Source of the DNA: Methylococcus sp. EFPC2
GTDB taxonomy: Bacteria; Pseudomonadota; Gammaproteobacteria; Methylococcales; Methylococcaceae
Assembly: GCF_016925495.1 (NCBI RefSeq)
Contig: NZ_CP070491.1
Coordinates: 2,542,001-2,606,000, forward strand
Direction: 5' to 3'
Length of the DNA: 64,000 nucleotides
Shown here: piece by piece, positions 58,133-64,000 of the stretch
Layout: the number at the start of each line of letters is the position of its first letter
How positions within the stretch are numbered: the first letter of the stretch is position 1
Made by a program: the position numbers and the translations under genes
Notes under the pieces: model-generated
What the model was told of the DNA's origin: nothing
Seen by the model: only the letters and a program-made list of their open reading frames with translations
Databases searched by the model: none

Positions 58133-58756
58133 TCACTCCATGGCTTGCCAGGTTTTGGCCAGATAGCCCGCCAGCACCCAGCAGGTGCGCTCGGGCGTAG
58201 CGCCCCAGGCAAGCAGGCCGTCTTCGTGGCCCAGCATGGCGACGATGCCCCCGTCCGGGCTCAGCCTCACCCGCTCGCTCACCGCCGCCGCCATGGCCGG
58301 CGTGCCGTAGGCGATGTCCGCGCCCACCGTGGGCAGGCCCAGCTTCGTGGCCTGTCGCCAGATTTCCGGGGAGTGGCCGTGGGCGACGCAACGGACTCGC
58401 GGGGACACCCCGTACACGGCCGCGTGGGTCAAAGCCTCCGAAGACGGTGGCAGCGGCCCCAGGGCGCGCAGGTAATTGTCGGCCGGCCTGGCTTCGACGA
58501 CACGCACATAGTGCCCGAACGACAAGTGCGGGATATGGCCGGTCTGGGTGCCCGTGACCAGAAAGCCGCCCTCATCCAGGCGCAGACTGACGTTGCCGAA
58601 ACCGAGTCCGCCGTAGCGGGCATCGTCCTGACCGATCAATCCGAGACGCCAGAGCACGCCGCGCCAGGCGTTCAGCTCGGCGAAATCCTCCGGCCGCTCC
58701 AGCGTCGCGGCGGTATAGTCCAGGCGGTATTTGATGATGCCTTCTCGTTCGGTCAC
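58133..58756 (-). CDS. Class II aldolase/adducin family protein
   Basis: A 207-residue enzyme of the class II aldolase fold (fuculose-phosphate aldolase-like). Visible marks are the metal-ligand segment CVAHGHSPEIWRQ, the phosphate-binding GFGNVSLRLDEGGFLVTGTQ region, and AMLGHEDGLLAWGATPE with a further histidine. I use a GTG at 58756 (VTEREGIIKYR) as the start because the region upstream is Arg/Ala-rich and unlike the family; Shine-Dalgarno evidence is poor. The substrate is unknown; such proteins act on phosphorylated deoxysugars or methylthioribulose-like compounds. Confidence 0.75.
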   Translation of the reverse strand: MTEREGIIKYRLDYTAATLERPEDFAELNAWRGVLWRLGLIGQDDARYGGLGFGNVSLRLDEGGFLVTGTQTGHIPHLSFGHYVRVVEARPADNYLRALGPLPPSSEALTHAAVYGVSPRVRCVAHGHSPEIWRQATKLGLPTVGADIAYGTPAMAAAVSERVRLSPDGGIVAMLGHEDGLLAWGATPERTCWVLAGYLAKTWQAME

Positions 58757-59086
58757 GGCCGTTTGCGATGGTTTTGCCCGAGGGATACGGAGGCGGCCGA
58801 TTATTCCACGCCGCGCGGCCGCGAGCGACCGGAGCCTTGCCGCCGCTGACGGGTGCGGCCCGCCCGGCTTCCCACAACCCGATCCACCCACTAATAGTTG
58901 TGGCCCCCGCCATTATTCGCGGTTCGCCCGGCGGCCCCGGAACTTTCTTCAGCCCGGCCTATTTAATCCATGCCATTGAAACAAAAGTGATTTATGCGCC
59001 ATGCGGATGATGGCACGGCGGTTGCGCTAGGGACTGTGTCGCGAAAGTCCATCGCGCCACAACCATCCACTCACAGGAGCTAAATC
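58757..59086. other. Intergenic region ahead of the bufferin operon
   Basis: A 330-base divergent gap. GGAACTT at 58939-58945 followed by an AT-rich stretch (58968-58980) resembles an ECF-type -35 element, but no clear -10 partner could be fixed. AGGAG lies just ahead of the bufferin precursor. No additional gene is seen. Confidence 0.4.
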
Positions 59087-59368
59087 ATGAAAAATATCGA
59101 CACCGTCATCACCGCCGCGCTGGCTTCCATCGTCACCCTGGGCGCTTTGGGATTGCCGTCCCAAGCTGTAGCCGCCGAGAAGAAAGAGGTCGAGAAATGC
59201 TACGGCGTCGCCAAGGCCGGCGGCAACGACTGCAAGACCTTGTCCAATGCCTGCGCCGGCCATTCCGTGGAAAACGGCCAGAAGGACGCCTTCATCGCCC
59301 TGCCCAAGGGCACCTGCGAACGCATCGCCGGCGGCAGCCTGGTGGCCCCGCAGGCGGACGCCAAGTAG
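59087..59368 (+). CDS. bufA: Bufferin-type RiPP precursor (DUF2282)
   Basis: A 93-residue exported precursor peptide. It has a signal peptide (residues 1-30, ending VAA) and a core with four cysteines C38, C49, C56 and C77, spaced in VEKCYGVAKAGGNDCKTLSN, ACAGH and PKGTCERIAGG. This is the DUF2282 pattern of the bufferin family. In the described family an MNIO enzyme converts cysteines to thiooxazole-type groups, and the peptide binds copper in the periplasm. The precursor is unusual among RiPPs because it carries a Sec signal. The MNIO gene begins 10 bases downstream. AGGAG precedes the ATG. Modification is inferred, not visible. Confidence 0.93.
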   Translation: MKNIDTVITAALASIVTLGALGLPSQAVAAEKKEVEKCYGVAKAGGNDCKTLSNACAGHSVENGQKDAFIALPKGTCERIAGGSLVAPQADAK

Positions 59369-59378
59369 GCCCAAGGCC

Positions 59379-60251
59379 ATGGCGCACGCAGACTCACTCA
59401 GCCGCGCCTGCGCAACGATTCCGGCCACGGCCGGAATCGGACTGCGCTCCCCGCACGGCCGGGAAATCGCGGAGACCCGGCCCGCGATAGGCTGGTTCGA
59501 GGTCCACAGCGAGAACTACTTCGGCCGGGGCGGCGCTCCGCTGCGGACGCTGGAGCGGATACGCGCCGATTATCCCCTCAGCCTGCACGGGGTCGGGATG
59601 TCGCTGGGTTCGGTGGACGAGACCCATGCGGATCACCTCGACCGGCTCAAGGACTTGATCGCCCGCATCGAACCGGGCTTGGTGTCCGAACACCTGTCCT
59701 GGTCGTCCTACGGTGGGACCTTCCTCAACGACCTGCTGCCCCTGCCTTACACCGAGGAAGCGCTCGAGCACCTGGTCGCGCGCATCCAGCGGGTACAGGA
59801 AACGCTGGGGCTGCGGATACTCATCGAGAACCCTTCCAGCTACCTGGAGTACCGACACTCGACCCTGCCGGAAGCCGAATTTCTGGTCGAGGCCGCCCGG
59901 CGCTCGGGCTGCGGCATCCTCCTGGACGTCAACAACGTCTACGTGTCCTGCCGCAACCACGGCTGGAGCGCCCTCGACTATCTGCGGGCCATCCCGCAGG
60001 ACTTGGTGGAGGAGCTCCACCTCGCCGGCCACACCGTCAACCGCTTGGGGGACCGGCAAATCCTGATCGACACCCATGACCGGCCGGTCTGCGCGGCGGT
60101 CTGGCAGTTGTTCGGCAAGACGCTGGACCTCATCGGTCCGCGGCCGACGCTGATCGAATGGGACACCGATCTACCCGATCTGCAAACCTTGCTGACCGAA
60201 GCCGACCGGGCCGGTGCCTTTCTGGAGGTGCGCCATGTACGCGCTGCGTGA
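59379..60251 (+). CDS. bufB: MNIO (DUF692) RiPP-modifying enzyme
   Basis: A 290-residue multinuclear non-haem iron oxidase with a TIM-barrel fold. Metal-ligand blocks are IGWFEVHSENYF, YPLSLHGVGMSLGS, LVSEHLSWSS, LRILIENPSSYLEY, LLDVNNVYVS and VEELHLAGH. These His, Glu, Asp and Asn residues hold the di- or tri-iron centre. The enzyme oxidises precursor cysteines to thiooxazole-type heterocycles and is related to methanobactin MbnB. The start at 59379 (MAHADSL) follows the precursor by 10 bases. Its end overlaps the DUF2063 gene by 17 bases. The length is normal for the family. Confidence 0.95.
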   Translation: MAHADSLSRACATIPATAGIGLRSPHGREIAETRPAIGWFEVHSENYFGRGGAPLRTLERIRADYPLSLHGVGMSLGSVDETHADHLDRLKDLIARIEPGLVSEHLSWSSYGGTFLNDLLPLPYTEEALEHLVARIQRVQETLGLRILIENPSSYLEYRHSTLPEAEFLVEAARRSGCGILLDVNNVYVSCRNHGWSALDYLRAIPQDLVEELHLAGHTVNRLGDRQILIDTHDRPVCAAVWQLFGKTLDLIGPRPTLIEWDTDLPDLQTLLTEADRAGAFLEVRHVRAA

Positions 60252-61002
60252 ACTGCAAAACGACTTCACCGCCGCCCTCCTGAAGCGGGCGACAACCCCG
60301 TCACGCGCCATCCGGGGCAATGGACTGGACCCGGCGCAACGCCTGGCCATCTATCGCAACAACACGATTCGGGGCCTGACGGCGGCCTTGCAGGCGGTCT
60401 ATCCGGTGGTGAACCGGCTGGTCGGCGAGGATTTTTTCGCCCGCACGGCCCAGGCCTACATCGAGCGGCATCCACCGCGGGCATCCTGTTTGCTCGTCTA
60501 CGGCGAGCATTTCCCCGGCTTCCTGGCGGATTTCGAGCCGGCGCGCGGCCTGCCCTACCTGCCGGACACGGCGCGGCTGGACTGGTTTTGCCACGAGGCT
60601 TATCACGAGGCCGACGCTACCCCCCTGCAAGCCTGGGCACTGGCCGACGTCCCGCGCGCCTTCTATCCCGACCTGAAACTGAAGCTGCAACCCAGCGCCC
60701 GACTACTCGTCTCCGACTATCCGGTGCTGCGCATCTGGCGGATTAACCAGACCGACGACGGCGAGGAGAGCGTCGATCTGGCCGAGGGCGGTTGCCGGCT
60801 GCTGATTTATCGGCCGCAGGACGAGGTGCTGATACGGCCGCTGGAAACCGGGGATTTCCGCTTCCTGCAAAGCCTGGCGGCCGGTTCGACCCTGCCCGCG
60901 GCCATGCGAGCTGCCCTGGAGGCCGACGACGGCTTCGATGCGGCGAACGCGCTCCAGCACTGGCTGGCGCGCGATCTCATCAGCGACTTCTACCTTATCT
61001 GA
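60235..61002 (+). CDS. bufC: DUF2063 RiPP partner protein
   Basis: A 255-residue partner of the MNIO enzyme. The N-terminal DUF2063 domain has LRELQNDFTAALLKRAT and RLAIYRNNTIRGLTAALQAV (residues about 4-60), followed by YPVVNRLVGEDFFARTAQAYI and LVYGEHFPGFL. The C-terminal half is a beta/helical region with GGCRLLIYRPQDEVLI. DUF2063 proteins are thought to bind the precursor and present it to the oxidase. The start at 60235 lies inside the end of bufB, so the two are translationally coupled and probably form a complex. Confidence 0.93.
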   Translation: MYALRELQNDFTAALLKRATTPSRAIRGNGLDPAQRLAIYRNNTIRGLTAALQAVYPVVNRLVGEDFFARTAQAYIERHPPRASCLLVYGEHFPGFLADFEPARGLPYLPDTARLDWFCHEAYHEADATPLQAWALADVPRAFYPDLKLKLQPSARLLVSDYPVLRIWRINQTDDGEESVDLAEGGCRLLIYRPQDEVLIRPLETGDFRFLQSLAAGSTLPAAMRAALEADDGFDAANALQHWLARDLISDFYLI

Positions 61003-61017
61003 CCCGAGGTGAACATC

Positions 61018-61503
61018 ATGAATACCTATGCCGACGCCCCCTACCGAACCGATGCCCGCAAGCCCCGGCACTGGCTGGGCAAGCTTGCCCAATCCCTGGA
61101 TTTCTTCGCGCCGGTCGGCGATCTGCTGCTGCGCGCCTGGGTGGCCTATGCCTTCTGGGTCTCCGGTCTCACCAAGATCCAGTCCTGGGACAGTACGCTC
61201 TACCTGTTCCAGGAGGAATACGCCGTTCCCCTGCTGCCGCCGGAACTGGCCGCCTGGCTGGGCACGGCGGTAGAACTGGGCTTCCCTGTCCTGCTCGCAT
61301 TCGGACTGCTGGGCCGTTTCGCGGCGGGCGTGCTGTTCCTGTTCAACATCGTCGCGGTGATTTCCTATCCCGATCTCGGCGCCGCCGGGCTGGAACAGCA
61401 CAAGGTCTGGGGCATCATGCTGCTGGTGTGCCTGCTCCACGGTCCCGGCAAGCTGTCGCTGAACTATTGGATCGCGCGGCGTTTCCTGGCCCGGCGTTCG
61501 TAG
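61018..61503 (+). CDS. bufD: DoxX family membrane protein of the bufferin operon
   Basis: A 161-residue inner-membrane protein with four helices: LLRAWVAYAFWVSGLTKI, LGTAVELGFPVLLAFGLL, GVLFLFNIVAVISY and VWGIMLLVCLLHGPGKLSL. This is the DoxX/TQO-small-subunit fold. In bufferin operons a DoxX protein is commonly present, possibly to pass electrons from the quinone pool. The start at 61018 follows GAGG by about 10 bases; an upstream GTG at 61009 is too close to it. It ends the four-gene run. Confidence 0.9.
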   Translation: MNTYADAPYRTDARKPRHWLGKLAQSLDFFAPVGDLLLRAWVAYAFWVSGLTKIQSWDSTLYLFQEEYAVPLLPPELAAWLGTAVELGFPVLLAFGLLGRFAAGVLFLFNIVAVISYPDLGAAGLEQHKVWGIMLLVCLLHGPGKLSLNYWIARRFLARRS

Positions 61504-61526
61504 GCCCCAAAACAGGAGTCAGCGAG

Positions 61527-62345
61527 ATGAACACGCAGAACCGGAAACGTCCCCTGGAAGGCCAGCGCGCGCTGGTGACCGGCGCCAACACCGGCATAGG
61601 CGCGGCGGTGGCCGAGGGGCTGGCGGCCGCCGGCGCCAAGGTCTTGATCAACTACGTGAGCGGCCGCGACAAGGCGGAAGGCCTGGCCGGCCTCATACGG
61701 GCAAAAGACGGCGAGGCCATCGTGTTCGAGGCCGACGTCAGCCGGGAGGATCAGGTCCGGGCCATGTTCGAGGCGGCGCTCGACACCTGGGGCAGCTTGG
61801 ACATCCTGGTCAACAATGCCGGGCTGCAGAAAGACGCGCCGCTGGTCGATATGAGCCTCGGCGACTGGGAGCAGGTCATCCGCGTCAACCTGACCGGCCA
61901 GTTCCTCTGCGCCCGTGAGGCGGCCAAGGAGTTTGTCCGCCGCGGCGTGCAGCCGGGGCTGTCCCATTCGGCCGGCAAGATCATCTGCATGTCCTCGGTG
62001 CACGACACCATACCCTGGGCCGGGCACGCCAATTATGCTGCCTCCAAGGGCGGGGTGCACATGTTGATGAAGACTCTGGCGCAGGAACTGGCCATGCACA
62101 AGATCCGGGTCAACGGCATCGCGCCGGGCGCCATCAAGACGCCGATCAATGTCAACGCCTGGGCCACGCCGGAGAAGGAAGCCCAGTTGCTGGAGCTGAT
62201 TCCCTACGGCCGCGTCGGCTATTCCGAGGACGTCGCCAAGGCCGCGGTCTGGCTCGCGTCCGACGAGTCCGACTATGTCACCGGCGCCACCCTTTACGTG
62301 GACGGCGGCATGACCCTGTACCCCGGCTTCGAGAGCGGGGGCTGA
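61527..62345 (+). CDS. SDR family oxidoreductase (glucose 1-dehydrogenase-like)
   Basis: A 272-residue short-chain dehydrogenase. The cofactor motif is TGANTGIGAAVAEGLAAAG, NNAG is present, and the catalytic tetrad is Asn, Ser (CMSSVHD), Tyr and Lys in YAASKGGVHML. The C-terminus DYVTGATLYVDGGMTLYPGF is of the classical FabG/GDH type. It probably oxidises a sugar or polyol. It begins 24 bases after the bufferin DoxX gene with its own GGAG, so cotranscription with it is possible but functional linkage to copper is not obvious. Confidence 0.9.
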   Translation: MNTQNRKRPLEGQRALVTGANTGIGAAVAEGLAAAGAKVLINYVSGRDKAEGLAGLIRAKDGEAIVFEADVSREDQVRAMFEAALDTWGSLDILVNNAGLQKDAPLVDMSLGDWEQVIRVNLTGQFLCAREAAKEFVRRGVQPGLSHSAGKIICMSSVHDTIPWAGHANYAASKGGVHMLMKTLAQELAMHKIRVNGIAPGAIKTPINVNAWATPEKEAQLLELIPYGRVGYSEDVAKAAVWLASDESDYVTGATLYVDGGMTLYPGFESGG

Positions 62346-62378
62346 GATGAGCCCGTCGCGATCCCGGAGGCTGCCATC

Positions 62379-63809
62379 ATGATTTACGACTACCTCGTCA
62401 TAGGCTCGGGTGCCGGCGGTTCGGCGGCGGCCTACCGCCTCGCCGAGACCGGCCGCTCGGTGCTGCTGGTCGAAAAGGGCGAAGCGCTGCCGACCGACGG
62501 TTCGACGCTGGATTTCCGCCAGGTGATGGGCGACGGCCGCTTCAAGAGCCGGGAAAACTGGCTGGACCGGAAGAACCGGCCCTTCGCCCCGGAGGAATAT
62601 TTCAACCTGGGCGGCAAGACCAAATGGTACGGCGCCGCGCTGCTGCGCTTCGATCCCCGGGAATTTGAGGCCGATCCCGCTTTTCGATGCCCGGCATGGC
62701 CCATCGCCTACCCGGAACTGGAGCCCTGGTACGCGCAAGCCGAAGAATTGCTGGGCTTGCGGGAATTTCCCGTCGAACCCGATTTGCTGGATATCCAGCG
62801 TAAGATCGAGCGGCCCGGCGGCTGGCGTAGCCGGCCTCTGCCCTTGGCGCTGAAGCCCGAAATACGGGAATACGAGGCCGAGGCGCGCCATTTCGACGGC
62901 TTCGCCTCGCTGCGCGGTTTGAAGGCGGACGGGCAGAATGCCTTGCTGGCCCGGGTCGCGCAAAGGGACACGCTGACCGTCACACTGGGCCGGCCGGTGC
63001 GCGAGCTGCTCGGCGACGACGCGGATCCCCGGCACATCGTCGGCGTCAGGCTGGCCGACGGCCAGGTCCACCGCGCCGACCAGATCTTGCTCGCCGCCGG
63101 CGCCCTGCATAGCCCCAGGCTGCTGCAACGCTATCTCGCGGCCCACGACCTGATCGGCACATTGCCCGGCACCCGTAGCGTGGGGCGCCATTTCAAGCGC
63201 CACATCCTGACCGCCCTGGTCGCGGTTTCGCCGACGCGCAAGACCGACGTGCTGCGCAAGACCGCGCTCTGGCTGCACGAAGATTTTCCGCACGGCAGCA
63301 TCCAGCCGCTGGGCTTCGGCGCCGACGTGCTCGCCTCGCTGCTTCCGCATCGGGTGCCGCGACCTCTGGCCCTAGCCTTCGGAACCCGCGCCTACGGATT
63401 CTTCCTGCAGACCGAGGACGGCTCCCACGCCGACAACCGCGTGCTGGCCGAAGCCGGCGGCAGGCCGCCCCAGCTCGACTACGACACGGCCCGGTTGCCA
63501 GAAGCCGAACGGGAGCATGGGGCCATGGTCAAAAGCTTTCGTCGCGCGCTGTTCAAGGCGGGCTATCCGAGTGTCACGCGGCCCATCCCGCTGGCCGGCA
63601 CCGCCCATGCCTGCGGCACCCTGGTCAGCGGCGACGATCCGGCGCGCTCCGCGGTCGACCGCCACGGCAAGGTGCACGGGCTGGAGAACCTCTACGTGGC
63701 GGACGGCAGCATCCTGCCGCGCATCGGCCGGGTCAATCCGGCCCTGACCATCTACGCCTGGGCGTTACGGCTGGCCGATCACCTGATCGCCGGCCCCATG
63801 AAGCGATAG
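62379..63809 (+). CDS. GMC family FAD oxidoreductase
   Basis: A 476-residue FAD enzyme of the glucose-methanol-choline group. The N-terminal dinucleotide motif is VIGSGAGGSAAAYRLAE and the flavin contact block is NLGGKTKWYGAALLR. The C-terminal GMC_oxred_C region holds HACGTLVSGDDPARSAVD and ENLYVADGSILPRIGRVNPA with the catalytic histidine/asparagine positions. No signal peptide is seen. Such enzymes oxidise sugar or polyol alcohols, passing electrons to acceptors other than or including oxygen. With the SDR gene before it and the glucosidase gene after it, a sugar oxidation role is plausible. Confidence 0.9.
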   Translation: MIYDYLVIGSGAGGSAAAYRLAETGRSVLLVEKGEALPTDGSTLDFRQVMGDGRFKSRENWLDRKNRPFAPEEYFNLGGKTKWYGAALLRFDPREFEADPAFRCPAWPIAYPELEPWYAQAEELLGLREFPVEPDLLDIQRKIERPGGWRSRPLPLALKPEIREYEAEARHFDGFASLRGLKADGQNALLARVAQRDTLTVTLGRPVRELLGDDADPRHIVGVRLADGQVHRADQILLAAGALHSPRLLQRYLAAHDLIGTLPGTRSVGRHFKRHILTALVAVSPTRKTDVLRKTALWLHEDFPHGSIQPLGFGADVLASLLPHRVPRPLALAFGTRAYGFFLQTEDGSHADNRVLAEAGGRPPQLDYDTARLPEAEREHGAMVKSFRRALFKAGYPSVTRPIPLAGTAHACGTLVSGDDPARSAVDRHGKVHGLENLYVADGSILPRIGRVNPALTIYAWALRLADHLIAGPMKR

Positions 63810-63821
63810 GGGAGACACCCG

Positions 63822-64000
63822 ATGAACACGAAAACGACAGCACTCGGCGCCGAACCGCAGCGACTGGAGAACCTGAGGCAAGGAAGGGAAAACTGGCGAT
63901 TGTGGGGGCCTTACCTGGCCGAGCGGGCCTGGGGCACGGTACGCGAGGACTACAGCGCGGACGGCACGGCCTGGGAGCATTTCTCCCACGATCAGGCCCG
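63822..64000 (+). CDS. Glucosidase/GH63-like protein (5' part, cut by window end)
   Basis: Only the first 59 residues are present. They include [20 protein letters not shown] and [18 protein letters not shown], the conserved beginning of bacterial GH63-type glucosidases (mannosylglycerate hydrolase-like or glucosylglycerol-active). The ATG at 63822 follows GGGGAGAC. It is 12 bases after the GMC gene, so probably in the same operon. The rest lies beyond the window. Confidence 0.75.
   Translation, partial: MNTKTTALGAEPQRLENLRQGRENWRLWGPYLAERAWGTVREDYSADGTAWEHFSHDQA

Overview
The window is a high-GC (about 60%) chromosome segment of a gammaproteobacterium. The Gammaproteobacteria assignment rests on the bamA-skp-fabZ-lpxA-rnhB envelope run, a GlrK/QseE-QseG-GlrR/QseF type operon, biosynthetic SpeA facing SpeE, and the glg genes. 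The many VPLPA-CTERM proteins, the bufferin-type copper locus and the PuuD-like membrane protein would fit a Methylococcales methanotroph, but no methane oxidation gene is present, so that placement is inference. No rRNA, tRNA, CRISPR array, transposase or prophage was seen.

Layout. 1-6.4 kb (minus strand): MOSC protein, rnhB, lpxA, fabZ, skp, bamA and phoU; lpxD and lpxB, which sit inside this run in E. coli, are absent. 6.7-10 kb (plus): DUF2231 membrane protein, then a tightly overlapping set (lipoprotein, gamma-glutamylcyclotransferase-like protein, STAS antagonist, HATPase anti-sigma-type kinase) and a DUF4124-TraB/GumN protein. 10-14 kb: moaA, then divergent speE and speA with a readable promoter. 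14.4-18.3 kb: cold-shock protein with a strong terminator, a small frame broken by two amber codons, and the three-gene two-component operon. 18.4-19.9 kb: a NitT/TauT-type ABC permease and ATPase without a binding protein.

20.5-35.2 kb is the accessory heart of the window. Eight secreted proteins end in a VPLPA-CTERM sorting signal and a ninth, related one lacks it. They form two paralogous families (three of about 290 aa on the plus strand; four DNRLRE-like, three on the minus strand and one on the plus), one singleton and one repeat-rich T5SS/PEP-CTERM-associated protein. Interspersed are a group III truncated globin, an oversized di-haem cytochrome c peroxidase-like protein, a molbindin and a TauE/SafE permease. 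No exosortase is present here.

35.3-47.6 kb: groEL-groES with a perfect CIRCE operator over a sigma-70 promoter, a lipoprotein, a membrane protein, and glycogen metabolism (malQ and glgC on minus, glgB-glgA on plus) with a secretin-like gene coupled to glgA and a YheT hydrolase. 48-54.8 kb: PuuD-like membrane protein, TPR protein and an ECF sigma-FecR-TonB receptor triad. 54.9-58.8 kb (minus): NUDIX hydrolase, S49 peptidase, HAD phosphatase, RluC-type synthase and class II aldolase.

59.1-61.5 kb is a four-gene bufferin-type RiPP operon: DUF2282 precursor, MNIO (DUF692) enzyme, DUF2063 partner and DoxX membrane protein. It is followed by an SDR dehydrogenase, a GMC oxidoreductase and the start of a GH63-like glucosidase cut by the window edge. 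The most novel material is the VPLPA-CTERM island; the bufferin operon is the clearest specialised metal-peptide system.
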